Assembly (NCBI GenBank): GCA_963978905.1
Contig: OZ022257.1
Span: 31,263,274 to 31,327,273, forward strand
DNA: 64,000 bases
DNA from: Trichostrongylus colubriformis
Taxonomy: Eukaryota > Nematoda > Chromadorea > Rhabditida > Trichostrongylidae
Reading direction: 5' to 3'
In this document: piece by piece, positions 48,031-58,765 of the stretch
How positions within the stretch are numbered: the first letter of the stretch is position 1
How the letters are laid out: every line of letters starts with the position of its first letter
Translations under genes and position numbers: made by a program
The notes under the pieces: model-generated
Told to the model about the DNA's origin: nothing
Seen by the model: the letters and a program-made list of their open reading frames with translations, nothing else
Databases searched by the model: none

Positions 48031-48929
48031 CTTATCTTTAGGTGTCTTTGTGTGGGATTAATTAAGATATGTGAGGTTTTTGTTGATCTTTCTGCAGAAC
48101 TGTTTTAAGTAAGATTCACTTTCAGAAGGTCAAGTTCGATAGGTTGTACTGTATATTTTCAAGCCGCTTTCTAGCCTAGTGCTTGCCGTGATTCTGTGGA
48201 TTTATAAAAGGACACTTCCGGTTCAATTCACATTCCGGAAAGGGAGGAGAACAAGAGGATGGCTGCCATATCCAGATGATACTCGTGTTTTGAAGGCTAC
48301 CTGAATTGTTGCCCAATGCCTGCTTCAACTCTTGGAAAGCAGTCTAGGGTCAAATTCCACGGAGCCATGTCGGTCCCCTCTGCAATTGGGTAAGACACTT
48401 ACGTAATTGTAGTTTTGAAGTGCGCGTAGCCCAAGAATGATTAGTATTCGACTTGCTGAAGGATTTGATCCAATTACGCAAACGAGTCAGGTCGGTCGAG
48501 TTTTCATGGACCGGAGGTAGGACCTTTCAGAGAGTCAATAATCAGTGCTCATGGGTCGTGACAATGTAAGACAGCTATGGAAGGTTAAGCATCCGAAAGT
48601 GGCAAGGGCAAGCGCAACTTGAACACCCATTCTTAACTTGAATACTATTTCACGCCCCGTCGCCGATCTCCCCGCCGGGCGTTCAGGAGACTCCGATATG
48701 AGTGAGCGAGGAAGAGAGGTCCTGGAGGGACATGGAGTGTTTACTTTCCCGGACTCTGAGCAGCTGTACTTCTTTATTTTACGGCTATGTCTTGTAAATC
48801 TTCGTAACTATGTGCCTTCTCGTAACTGCGATGTAATAGGTCATCTGGTCCTCTACCGGTACTCATGCTAAAGCATATGTGGATCTTTTCCTTTTCTTGG
48901 TTTCTCTACTTTTCTGATAGATTAAATGG
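48031..48929. other. No gene recognised; probably more eroded LINE then unassigned DNA
   Basis: The minus strand just upstream of the RT relic reads SFEKLVKDSV (about 47990-48020), the 'K.lEklV.d.l' text before the RT core, after which identity is lost. Confidence 0.4.
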
Positions 48930-49870
48930 GCGCCCCATGGTCGCGAGCCGCGCTGGTCCCGACACGAATATTGCGCTACGGTACTTAGACGCTTCGCGTA
49001 GATTCTCTGATTCTGTATTGCACCATCCTTCGCAAAGTCAGTCTCCGTCGTGTGTCGTCTCGTGCAGTCGTCTCGTCTTCCGGCGCAGTCGACGCTCCTT
49101 CGCCCCGTGCGACGCTCCAGCAGTCCTCGACACGACATCTTCCCGAGCACGAGCGGCCGACAGGATCAAGGGCATGGAGGCCCGAGAGAGCCGCAAGGAC
49201 CAAAGGTAAGTACTGGAGGGGCCGGTTACCTCTACATGAGGCTGCTGGAACCGCCAGTTGGCTGGTGTTTCGTCGTTTCTCGGTAGTGTGGCTGAGTTCT
49301 GGTCCACCCCATGTTGCGTATCGTAGTTTGTTGTTGTGTATATAGTGTGTATTAATTATTTATGTTTGTTCATTGCGTAGTTCATGAAGTATGATGGACT
49401 TACGGTTTTGAGTATGTCGTTGCGTAGAAATACCGAAAGAAGGCCGGAATTATTTTTATTTGGTCGTTACCACGTTTGACATATTCGCGTAGGGCAAATG
49501 TTTCCTTTGTGTGTGGCATAGCCGCAGGGTACGTCAGCGTAGAGGGAGATTCATCGTAGTCATGTTTCTTTGTCAGCGTAGGGGTTTTCAAGGCCTACTG
49601 GTACTAGGTCAAGTGGAGTCCCGCGTGGCAGGACGAGCGAGGCGAGCGCAGGTGAGACCCCTACAGGATGCCGCACCGCGTCAGGGCGACCCACCGGTCG
49701 GTAACCCCGGTGCGATAGAAGCGTAGCATTAACCGTTCTTCAGATAATTGCTTAATAGCTGTCAATAGTTTGTGCGTGCCATACTTTTGCTTTGTTGCAG
49801 TCGCTGGTCTAAAGTGAATCATGTCATTTCAACTTACGTTCAGGTCAATAAAGTTCATTTTGGAGTTGTG
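48930..49870 (+). other. Possible three-exon transcription unit, coding status unclear
   Basis: A GC-richer block with good splice signals in order. The first exon contains an ATG at 49173 (MEARESRKDQ) and ends at 49205 before GTAAGT. A second exon could run 49577-49651, after TTTCTTTGTCAG and before GTGAGA. A third would start at 49801 after TTTGCTTTGTTGCAG, with AATAAA at 49847-49852. Joined in frame, the peptide stops soon after the first junction, so it may be a non-coding RNA or need another start. The signals suit nematode genes; the product is unknown. Confidence 0.35.
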
Positions 49871-50696
49871 GTCCTTCGTTAGTTGTTCAGATGAGCTTAA
49901 AGCCTTCATTCTTGTAAATATTAAGGGAAACTAGGAATTATTTCTTCATGTCCTTGTCGATGTCCTCGCAATTCACTTAACCGGATGGATTCAATTTTGT
50001 TTGATGAAACATGCTTTTTGCTGCATAGTAGAAAGAAGCATTTCAAGAGAAAATATTGAACCCAGAATATCCTTTCTCTTACACACTCTGGCGTGAGAAA
50101 AACCTTTGAGTATATGACACATGACTACTAGCTACATAACTCATCACTGGAAGTTTGCACTTCGAAGAGGCCTCGTTATTACTGACAACCCTGCACACTT
50201 TTACGCCTTTCAGGCAGAATCTCTTACTGAGTTTAACCTTTATTTTTAATTGGGCTTACCTCCATTACTTTTGCACTTTAAAGTTTACAATTGTTGACAA
50301 ACACATTTCTCTAAGAAAAAATGGTGCTATCCTAATGAGGGGGGGGGGGTGGTGGGGAACTCTTGAAGAATTTCAGACGAATTCATCTTAATTTGCAATA
50401 TTAAATGTATGTTTCAGCGAGAGCTTTACTCGAAAAAGAACATATCCAACATTCAATCGCGTCCGGTGACCGTGGGTGGTCGAACCAACCCGAGCTCCCA
50501 TGTTCTCTTCAATTATCTTTTTTTGATATCTACTTAGGCCATCTATCTGTGTAATCTACTTGATTATCTACTTAGGCTTCTCGTTGCTTTTGAGGATCAC
50601 CTCTATCTAATAATTGGTTTGCCTCATTTCTTGAGTTTAATTTCACGCTGCCCACATATTGATTCCTGGTACAAGGTACAAAGTTCAAAGATCAGT
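49871..50696. other. No gene recognised; region upstream of the LINE
   Basis: Contains an 11-G tract (50339-50349) and a short repeat of TATCTACTTAGGC (50527, 50570). The 5' end of the LINE may lie somewhere here but I cannot place it. Confidence 0.4.
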
Positions 50697-52126
50697 ATGC
50701 TCACACGAAGCCAACGTCAGAGAACCAAGGAATCTATGGGTGAGGCGGCCTAGAACTTGACTAATAAGGCTAGCCAAGCTTTGGATAACAGTAATGATGG
50801 TGCGACTGAAGCTGATTACTCTGAGCTGTCTACGTTTGAAATCCTCAAAGCTATTTTAGAGCGGAATAAAGACCCAGTCGTAGAGAAAATGGTTCTGGCG
50901 CTTGCGTCGAAAATTCCTCAAGAAATAGCTGAGGAAATTCAATCCGACAAGAGAGCCGAAGCATCATTATCTCTGGTATACCGGAAGCTTCGGAGAACGT
51001 TGTTCCCTCAGTTAGGCAGAGCGATTTGAAAAGCAAGTTGAGTGAAATACTTGATATTTTGAATGTTGAGTGCAAGCCACTAAAAATTTACCGCTTGGGC
51101 AAAGAACGATCCTCACTTCCTCGCTTATTTAAAGTCAAGTTACCCGCTTAATTTCATTGGTCTGCTGCACTCGCAAACCCTTACAAGCTGCGTAAGGCCG
51201 CTTCCATACTTTGCGCACCGACGCCGTCACGCGCGTGCCTGCGTCACGCGCGTGCCGGCGTCACGCGCGTGCCGGCGTCGGTGCGCAAAGTATGGAAGCG
51301 GCCTAACTCAGCGTACCCTAACGTTTATGTTCGTAAAAGTATAACTCGCCTGGAGCGATAGAAGGACTATGAAATGGTACAAGAATGCCGCGAACGCAAC
51401 AATAAGCTGAACACGCGCGCTTGGGTTGTCTACAGAGGGGAATTGCGGCGCACTGCAGACCTCCCTAAGAAGAGATCTTAGGGAAATTTCTGAGCCTGCA
51501 TGGGAATTTGCCTGGCCTCAACTGTCTGCTTTTCAATTCCCGCAGCTTGTCAAATGAATTGCACCACTTGCACGTAATCCTTGCCATTTATAGACCTGAT
51601 TTGATTTTTATCACAGAGACTTGGTTAACTTCAAACATATTGAGTTCTAAAATCACCGGTTGATTCCCCTATAGAATTTTTCGTGTGCATCGAAGCAAAA
51701 GCAGAGGTGGTGGGGTCCTCTGTCTTGCTAAAGATTACTTCAATCTCACTGCAGTTGACCCACCCCTGGCTATGAAAGCTGACCTTCTCGTTATGGACGG
51801 AGCTATAGTTTTGGTCTTTCCTCTTTTAGAATAATTCTCGTTTACCGGCCACCTAATTCCAGTACAGCTGATGATGGTGATCTAATTGATGCTCTCCTGG
51901 ATCTTTCCATGACTAGTAGACATCTGATAATCTTGGGCGATTTCAACATCGTGCTGACTGGATGTCTCGTAAGGGAAAGAACTCTAATTCAAGTAGATCT
52001 ACGGTTTTTTTCGATTGCTGCGGTTTAGCACAACACGTTCTACAGCCCACTCGTGGTGATTCAGTACTTGAAATTGTTTTAAGTTCGAGTCCAATTATAA
52101 GTCGCATTTGCATTAAGCTATCATAC
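50697..52126 (+). pseudogene. CR1-like LINE, 5' half: ORF1 and endonuclease start, decayed
   Basis: ORF1 begins ATG at 50697 (MLTRSQRQRTKESMGEAA), has a stop at 50751, then reads on to 51029. After a frameshift ECKPLKIYRLGKERSSLPRL (about 51065-51130) matches the usual 'v..YRmGk....rPRLvKv' part of nematode CR1-type ORF1. RERNNKLNTRAWVVYRGELR (about 51388-51450) is its C-terminal part. ORF2 starts near 51510: FNSRSLSNELHHLH, then FITETWL (about 51613-51633) with the endonuclease catalytic Glu, then SRGGGVLCLAKDYF (about 51700-51740). The frame fades by 52100, where satellite DNA interrupts it. The 3' half resumes at about 56190. Confidence 0.8.
51196..51303. mobile_element. Palindromic MITE inserted in LINE ORF1, TAA target duplication
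   Basis: The outer 30 bases at each end are exact inverted copies (51196-51225 and 51274-51303). TAA stands on both sides (51193-51195, 51304-51306), the 3-bp duplication typical of PIF/Harbinger-type elements. The core holds three copies of GTCACGCGCGTGCC, with the self-complementary CACGCGCGTG. The LINE frame resumes right after it (AYPNVYVRKSITRLER), so this is a clean insertion. Confidence 0.85.
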
Positions 52127-52215
52127 TCTATATATAAAGCAGAATTTTGGTGTGTTTGTTTGTCTGTCTGTCTGTCTGTGTGTGTGTGTCTGTCTGTCTG
52201 TCCGCTCACCGCATA
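52127..52215 (+). repeat. Head of the satellite-bearing insertion, with CTGT microsatellite
   Basis: TCTATATATAAAGCAGAATT then GGTGTGTTTG and (GTCT)n/(GT)n. The same head occurs at 42655 and, next to the second array, at 54060. A TC start with a TATATAAA stretch recalls Helitron 5' ends, but the flanking base is C rather than A and no 3' CTRR hairpin end was found, so I do not call it a Helitron. Confidence 0.7.
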
Positions 52216-53656
52216 ATATATCGCGTCGCAGTAAAGCTGGGATCCTGAATTTTTAAGGTAATGTAGGGGTGTTAAGGGGACATCAATGGTGAGGGAACGG
52301 AAGTGATAGCAACTGATAAGGGCTGATAAGGAGCCTCGAAAGGCGAATGGCGGGAAATTCATATCTCGCGTTGCAGCAAAGCTGGGATCCTGAATTTTTA
52401 AGATAATATAGGGGTGGTAAGGGGACATTAATGGTGAAGGAACGGAAGTGAGAGTAACTGATAAGGGCTGATAAGGAGCCTCGAAAGGCGAATGGCGGGA
52501 AATTCATATCTCGCGTCGCAGCAAAGCTGGGATCCTGACTTTTTAAGGTAATGTAGGGGTGGTAAGGGGACATTAATGGTGAAGGAACGGAAGTGATAGC
52601 ATCTGATAAGGGCTGATAAGGAGCCTCGAAAGGCGAATGGCGGGAAATTCATATCTCGCGTCGCAGCAAAGCTGGGATCCTGAATTTTTAAGGTAATGTA
52701 GGGGTGGAAAGGGGACATTAATGGTGAAGGAACGGAAGTGATAGCAACTGATAAGGGCTGATAAGGAGCCTCGAAAGGCGAATGGCGGGAAATTCATATC
52801 TCGCGTCGCAGCAAAGCTAGGATCCTGAATTTTTAGGTAATGTAGGGGTGATAAGGGGACATTAATGGTGAAGGAACGGAAGTGATAGCAACTGATAAGG
52901 GCTGATTAGGAGCCTCGAAAGGCGAATGGCGGGAAATTCATATCTCGCGTCGCAGCAAAGCTAGGATCCTGAATTTTTTAGGTAATGTAGGGGTGATAAG
53001 GGGACATTAATGGTGAAGGAACGGAAGTGATAGCAACTGATAAGGGCTGATAAGGAGCCTCGAAAGGCGAATGGCGGGAAATTCATATCTCGCGTCGCAG
53101 CAAAGCTGGGATCCTGAATTTTTAAGGTAATGTAGGGGTGGAAAGGGGACATTAATGGTGAAGGAACGGAAGTGATAGCAACTGATAAGGGCTGATTAGG
53201 AGCCTCGAAAGGCGAATGGCGGGAAATTCATATCTCGCGTCGCAGCAAAGCTAGGATCCTGAATTTTTTAGGTAATGTAGGGGTGATAAGGGGACATTAA
53301 TGGTGAAGGAACGGAAGTGATAGCAACTGATAAGGGCTGATTAGGAGCCTCGAAAGGCGAATGGCGGGAAATTCATATCTCGCGTCGCAGCAAAGCTAGG
53401 ATCCTGAATTTTTTAGGTAATGTAGGGGTGATAAGGGGACATTAATGGTGAAGGAACGGAAGTGATAGCAACTGATAAGGGCTGATAAGGAGCCTCGAAA
53501 GACAAATGGCGGGAAATTCATATCTCACGTCGCAGCAAAGCTGGGATCCTGAATTTTTAAGGTAATGTAGGGGTGGTAAGGGGACATCAATGGTGAGGGA
53601 ACGGAAGTGATAGCAACTGATAAGGGCTGATAAGGAGCCTCGAAAGGCGAATGGCG
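52216..53656. repeat. Tandem array of ten 145-bp satellite units
   Basis: Units start at about 52218, 52361, 52506, 52651, 52796, 52940, 53085, 53230, 53375 and 53520. Spacing is 145 bp except for one 144 and a slightly short first unit. Each contains TCGCAGCAAAGCT.GGATCC, GTAATGTAGGGGTG, ACGGAAGTGATAGCAACTG and GAGCCTCGAAAGGCGAATGG. Open frames across the array are by-products of the repeat. Variants show a three-unit order: units 4-6 resemble units 7-9. The first and last units share ACATCAATGGTGAGGGAACG, which the middle ones lack. Confidence 0.95.
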
Positions 53657-53814
53657 ACGCAGCCGTGTTGTGATGGGCCGGTAAGGAAAGGAGGCATTAC
53701 CTAGGGATACACCGAGGGTACCCATGTCACTCCCACAGTCCAGCGTCAACCATTTACAACCTGTCTGCACCACATACACCCCTATCTCATTGTTATGATG
53801 TCTCAACTAAACTA
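53657..53814. other. Unique-looking spacer between the two arrays
   Basis: Follows the last 145-bp unit (which breaks at GCGACGCAGCCG) and ends at the first GGTCGGGCA-type unit. Nothing recognised. Confidence 0.6.
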
Positions 53815-55620
53815 CTGTCTGGAAAGGTCGGGCATGTTAGAATTGGGTAGGTGCTGACCTAAGCGCACAGAGCACATAAAAATTAAGCCTTGCTCCGCCC
53901 ACTGTGAGCGGGGCTTGCGCGGAAACTGCCGGTGTTCAAATTTAAGTCCACGCTCAGGTTCCAAAAATCAGGCAGGCTAGGAATGGACCTGTAGAGGTCG
54001 GGCAAGTTAGGGATGGGTTGGGGTAAGCCAAAATGTACGGAGCACATGAGAGGCAAGCTAAAACCAGAAGTTTGGTGTGTTTGTGTGTGTGCATGTGTCC
54101 GTTTTTTGTCACATAATCTACTCTCAACTCAGTGGCAACGTGGAGAGGTCGAGCAAGTTGGAGATGGGTAGGGATAGACCAAAGTGTGCGGAGCTCATTA
54201 AGGGCTAAGCCTAGCTCCGCCCACCGTGAGCGGGGCTTGCGCATAAATGGTTGAGAAAATCGGCTAAATCAAGAGTGGGCCTGTAGGGATCGGGCAAGGT
54301 AAGACTCGGTAGGGCCTCATCTCAACTGTATCCTGGAGGGTCGCGCGAGTTAGGAGTGGGTAGGGGCTGACCTAAGCGTACAGTGCATATAAGAACTAAG
54401 CCTAGCTCCGCCCACCATGGGCGGGTCTTGCGCCGAAATCGATGAATAAACGAATTTAGGTCCTCGCTCAGGTGTTGGAAATCGGGCAAGTTAGGAAAAA
54501 GTCTGTTGAAGTCGCGCATGTAAGGACTGGGGAGGGACTGATCAAAGTAAAGGGAACACACAACAAGCAAATTAGGCACGGGCTGTGGAGGTCGGGCAGG
54601 TCAGTATTGGGTAGGGACCAAGTGTACGGACCACATAAGTTCTATGCCTAACTCCGCCCACCATGGGGGGGGCCTGCGCCGAAACCGATGGGTGCTCCAA
54701 TTTAAGTCCTCGTCTATGTTCCGGAAATAGAGACGGTCAGGAATGGGACTGCTCAGGTCGTGCGAGTAAGGAGTGGGTAGAGACTGACCAAATTGTAGGG
54801 AGCACACAAGGAGCAGAACGGGCCTGTAGAGGTAGGGCAAGTTAGGATAGCGTAGGGACAAACACAAGTGTACGGACCACCTAAGTTCTAAGCCTACCTC
54901 CGCCCATCATGGGCTGGGCTAGCGCCGAAATCGATGAATAAACGAATTTAGGTCCTCGCTCAGGTGTTGGAAATCGGGCAAGTTAGGAAAGAGTCTGTTG
55001 AAGTCGCGCATGTAAGGACTGGGGAGGGACTGATCAAAGTAAGGGGAACACACAACAAGCAAATTAGGCACGGGCTGTGGAGGTCGGGCAGGTTAGTATT
55101 GGGTAGGGACCAAGTGTACGGACCACATAAGTTCTAAGCCTAACTCCGCCCACCATGGGGGGGGGCCTGCGCCGAAACCGATGGGTGCTCCAATTTAAGT
55201 CCTCGCCTGTGTGCCAAAAATCGGGAAGGTCAGGAATGGAACTGCTGAGGTCGTGCGAGTAAGGACTGGGTAGGAACATATGAAAGTGTAGGAAGCAACA
55301 AGAAGCAAGTTAGGAACGGGCCTGTAGAGGTAGGGCAAGTTAGGATAACATAGAGGCAAACACAAGTGTACGGAGCACATAAATTCTAAGCCTACCTCCG
55401 CCCATCATGGGCTGGGCTCGCGCCAAAATCTATGAATAAACGAATTCAGGTCCTCGCTCAAGTGCTGAAAATCGGGCAAGTTAGGAAATGGTCTGTTGAA
55501 GTCGCGTATGTAAGGACTGGGGAGGGACTGACCAAAGTGAAGGGTGCACACAACAAGCAAATAAGGCACGGGCCTGTGGAAGTCGGGCAGGTTAGGATTG
55601 GGTAGGAGTCAACCCACCAA
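53815..55620. repeat. Second tandem array: about 246-bp units paired into about 490-bp dimers
   Basis: CTCCGCCCAC-type landmarks fall near 53893, 54216, 54407, 54653, 54899, 55145 and 55397. The last four intervals are 246, 246, 246 and 252. A longer phrase, GATGAATAAACGAATTTAGG, recurs only every second unit (about 54440, 54926, 55433), showing a dimer. Each unit has GGTCGGGCAAGTTAGGA and a CCATGGGCGGGGCTTGCGCC core. One unit (54060-54250) carries the GGTGTGTTTG head seen at 52127 and 42655, so the array grew from that repeat. Confidence 0.9.
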
Positions 55621-55669
55621 ACTTATGTACTCTGTACACGTCAACCCCCTGTGTATAGAGTACATAAGT
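55621..55669. repeat. Hairpin at the end of the second array
   Basis: Arms 55621-55639 (ACTTATGTACTCTGTACAC) and 55651-55669 pair at 18 of 19 positions around an 11-base loop. It sits where the last unit of the array stops and may be its terminal structure. Confidence 0.8.
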
Positions 55670-56189
55670 TCTAAGCCTAGCCCGGCCATAATTGCAATAT
55701 TGGTACCACACTCACAAAGTCGGCAATCAGTTAAGGTCAATGTTTCTTATAGAACTGATACATGCACGTCCTCTCAAAACTTTTAATCCTCAAAAGTCAA
55801 CTACTACGGAGCGCCTCAGCGCTCACGATGAGACACCTCCAACTGCTGCAGCTCCTTTTAGCGTGGCCGCCCTTCTGCGATTGTACCTTACACACTTGGA
55901 TCAACGATGGGAAGGGGGTCTTCTTTCTTGGATTTTTTGACCGTTTCGACCCATCTTCCTTACTTTAGTACTACTAAGTGCTTCAATTCTATTTTTGTGT
56001 TCGGATCGAATCCTGCCTTTCTTTAAAAGGGTTTTGCCTTCAGTGGGGAAGGGTTACAGATGGGTGTGGTGTCTCTAGTTTCAACCAAAGCCGATGATCG
56101 TTGGAGGTTTGCTCACAATATATACAAGTCGCATATTATCCGTTCCCTGCTGCAATGTGCGCCCCTACGAGGATTGGCCGGCGTCAGCC
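55670..56189. other. No gene; junction DNA between satellites and resumed LINE
   Basis: 55880-55960 on the minus strand resembles the P-family interior (AAGAAAGAAGACCCCCTTCC then ATCGTTGATCC). A 9-bp perfect palindrome (TTGGCCGGC / GCCGGCCAA, 56174-56195) lies at the edge where LINE text returns. Confidence 0.5.
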
Positions 56190-58765
56190 GGCCAACCCGA
56201 CTGGTCTGATCATAACATGGTCTCTCTTACAATCAAAATCGGCTTTAATGAGCTGCGAACTTTACCGTTGCCGAACTTTGGCATGGCTGATTACGCGGGA
56301 TTGTCATCCTATTTTTCGTCCGTAAATTGGTGGCAGCTCTTTCAAGGATATACTTCTGTCGAAGATCTATATAAGAGATTTTGCGACGTTGTGTATTCAG
56401 GTCTAGCAGTATACGTCCCTCTTAGACCCACTGGGTGCCAGAGGGTGAGTTATCCTAGACATATAATTAACCTGCTATCTCAAAAATTGCGTCTTTCCAG
56501 TAAATCACCCAATTACTTGTCTGATCCACAGTACAAAACTGTCTGTATACAATTGGACCGACACTTGAAAAATTTTTTGGCTAATCGAGAAGGCGTATTT
56601 CAAGTAGGCCGAATAAGAACTTAGTTTTTTTTCAATGCTCAGATCAAAAATTAGACCGCATTCTAAACTTCCTGTATTGTACGATGAACTAGGCACCAAA
56701 TTTGTGACTGATAGCGAGAAAGCTGAGGCTCTGGGAAGATTTTTTTCCTCAGTTTTCATATGCAACAGAAGTGAGGTTATTATCCCTCCCAGTGTTGTTC
56801 GATGTTCCTCTGAGTTTAAAGAAATTATTGTCCGCCCATATGATGTCCTGAAGGTCCTTAAATCACTGAAAAGTTCTACTTCCACTACAGTTGATGGGAT
56901 TCCCCAAGTAGTTTATAAAAATTGTGCGCAATCACTTTATAGGCCGTTAGCTATGCTTTTCAATATTTCTCTTATGTTTGGTGATGTTCCAGCAGTAGTC
57001 AAGCTATAGTCACTATAACCAAATCCAGTGACACGGCTTTACTGTCAAACTTTCGACCAATAAGCATAACCCCACCTCCAGCCAAAGTGTTGGAAAGATT
57101 GGTTCGAGATGTTCTCGTAGAGTGGCTCTCTGAAAATCATGCAATTTCGTTAGAGCAGCACGGTTTCACAGCCGGCGCTTACACAGTTACTCAACTTGCG
57201 GATAGTCTTTTTGACTGGGGTTTTGCGATAAACAAAGGGTACGCTGAGGGTGTAGTTCACTTTGATCTGTCAAAAGCATTTGATAGAGTGAATCACCATA
57301 AGCTTCCCGCTAAATTGGACCTTTTGGGTGTAAGAGGACCACTACTGAACTTTATTCGCTCCTACTTATCAGAAAGGACGATGAGTGTTAAAGTTGAAAA
57401 TTCGTTCTCCGACTTCTTTCATTGTCCTAGTGGGGTTCCACAGGGCGGAGTCCTATCACCTTTGCTCTTTCTGGTCTATACCCATGATGTCCCGATAAAA
57501 CTAAAAACTCATCCATCAATAAGGGTTCAAATTTATGGTGATGATATCAAAGTATACAGTGCCTTTAATGATGATATAAGACGGAGATCCATGGCGCTTT
57601 ATCGCGATCCATCAACAACATGATGGAATGGGCTTCTACTTGGGATATTCCTGTTAACCTTACCAAAACACGTGTTTTCCACATTGGTAAAGGCACACCT
57701 TTGGAATGCAGGTTCAGTGAAATCGTACTGGAAACTGTAGTTGGAGTACGTGATTTAGGGGTACATGTAAACACTAGTCTGAGCTTTAAAACTCATATAA
57801 ACCTGATTGTTCGCAAAGCTCTTTCTACTCTCTTCCTGATTTGCAGAAATATAAAATGTAATGAAGTCGGGGTTTCGTTGAAGCTCTACATCTATACCCA
57901 TGATGTCCCGATAAAACTAAAAACTCATCCATCAATAAGGGTTCAAATTTATGGTGATGATATCAAAGTATACAGTGCCTTTAATGATGAAATAAGACGG
58001 AGATCCATGGCGCTTTATCGCGATCCATCAACAACATGATGGATTGGGCTTCTACTTGGGATATTCCTGTTAACCTTACCAAAACACGTGTTTTCCACAT
58101 TGGTAAAGGCACACCTTTGGAATACAGGTTCAATGAAATCGTACTGGAAACTGTAGTTGGAGTACGTGATTTAGGAGTACATGTAAACACTAGTCTGAGC
58201 TTTAAAACTCATATAAACCTGATTGTTCGCAAAGCTCTTTCTACTCTCTTCCTGATTTGCAGAAATATAAAATGTAATGAAGTCGGGGTTTTGTTGAAGC
58301 TCTACAAAGTATATGTATCGCTTGTTTTTGGAATATGGCTCCCAAATTTGGAGTCCCCATTCGAAGAAACTCCAAACAAAGCTGGGAAAGGTTCAGCAAA
58401 TTTTCACAAGGATTATTCTAATTAGAAGTGATTCAAGCCCTGCTCTGCGATGCAACATGCCACGTTACAGAGAAACGTTAAAAGCTTTTGTCTGCTTCAA
58501 GCTTCTCAGAGGTGAGCTAAAACTCAGACCTAGTAAGTACTGGACATTCCGACCCTCTAGAGAGCGTACGGAATGGCTATCACTACTCCATACTACAGTT
58601 AACAACAGACATTTCGCCTCTGTAAATAATCTGATTTTCTTACGTAGGGCTAGGTGGCTAAGGATGCTCCCTAGAGACGTTCTTAATGCACCTAATGCTA
58701 GAGTTTTCCGCAACAGGTTGCTCAAAATGGAATTACTTTCAATTTTGGGAATTCCAGATGTTTAG
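56190..58765 (+). pseudogene. CR1-like LINE, 3' half: endonuclease end and reverse transcriptase
   Basis: Resumes at SDHNMVSLTI (about 56205), the terminal endonuclease block with its catalytic Asp-His. Then SEKAEALGRFFSSVF (about 56710-56757), and after a frameshift near 57005, NFRPISITPPPAKVLERLVR (about 57050-57110). The RT core follows: EGVVHFDLSKAFDRVNHHKL (first Asp), SGVPQGGVLSPLLFLVYTHD (about 57431-57490) and QIYGDDIKVYSAF (YGDD in place of the usual YADD). A frameshift near 57600 leads to NLTKTRVFHIGK and VVGVRDLGVHVNTSLSFKTH. The C-terminal frame (58313-58765) ends LLSILGIPDV*. Such enzymes copy the element at a nicked target. Frameshifts and the 416-bp duplication make it non-functional, but decay is modest. 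Confidence 0.85.
57475..58306 (+). repeat. 416-bp tandem duplication inside the LINE reverse transcriptase
   Basis: 57475-57890 repeats directly as 57891-58306, with about six differences seen by eye. The junction lies at a short TCTA-type similarity (CTCTACA then TCTATA). The unit covers the YGDD block to the thumb. 416 is not a multiple of three. Confidence 0.95.

Noticed and set aside
52127..52215. Helitron 5' end
   Set aside because: TC plus TATATAAA is suggestive, but the base before TC is C rather than A, no replicase/helicase frame exists, and no CTRR 3' end was found.
51943..53806. A ladder of similar minus-strand frames (for example reading YEFPAIRLSRLL)
   Set aside because: They are frames through the 145-bp satellite. 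The period is not a multiple of three and no gene structure is present.
56505..58725. Minus-strand frames opposite the CR1-like LINE
   Set aside because: They mirror the plus-strand reverse transcriptase and have no motif of their own.
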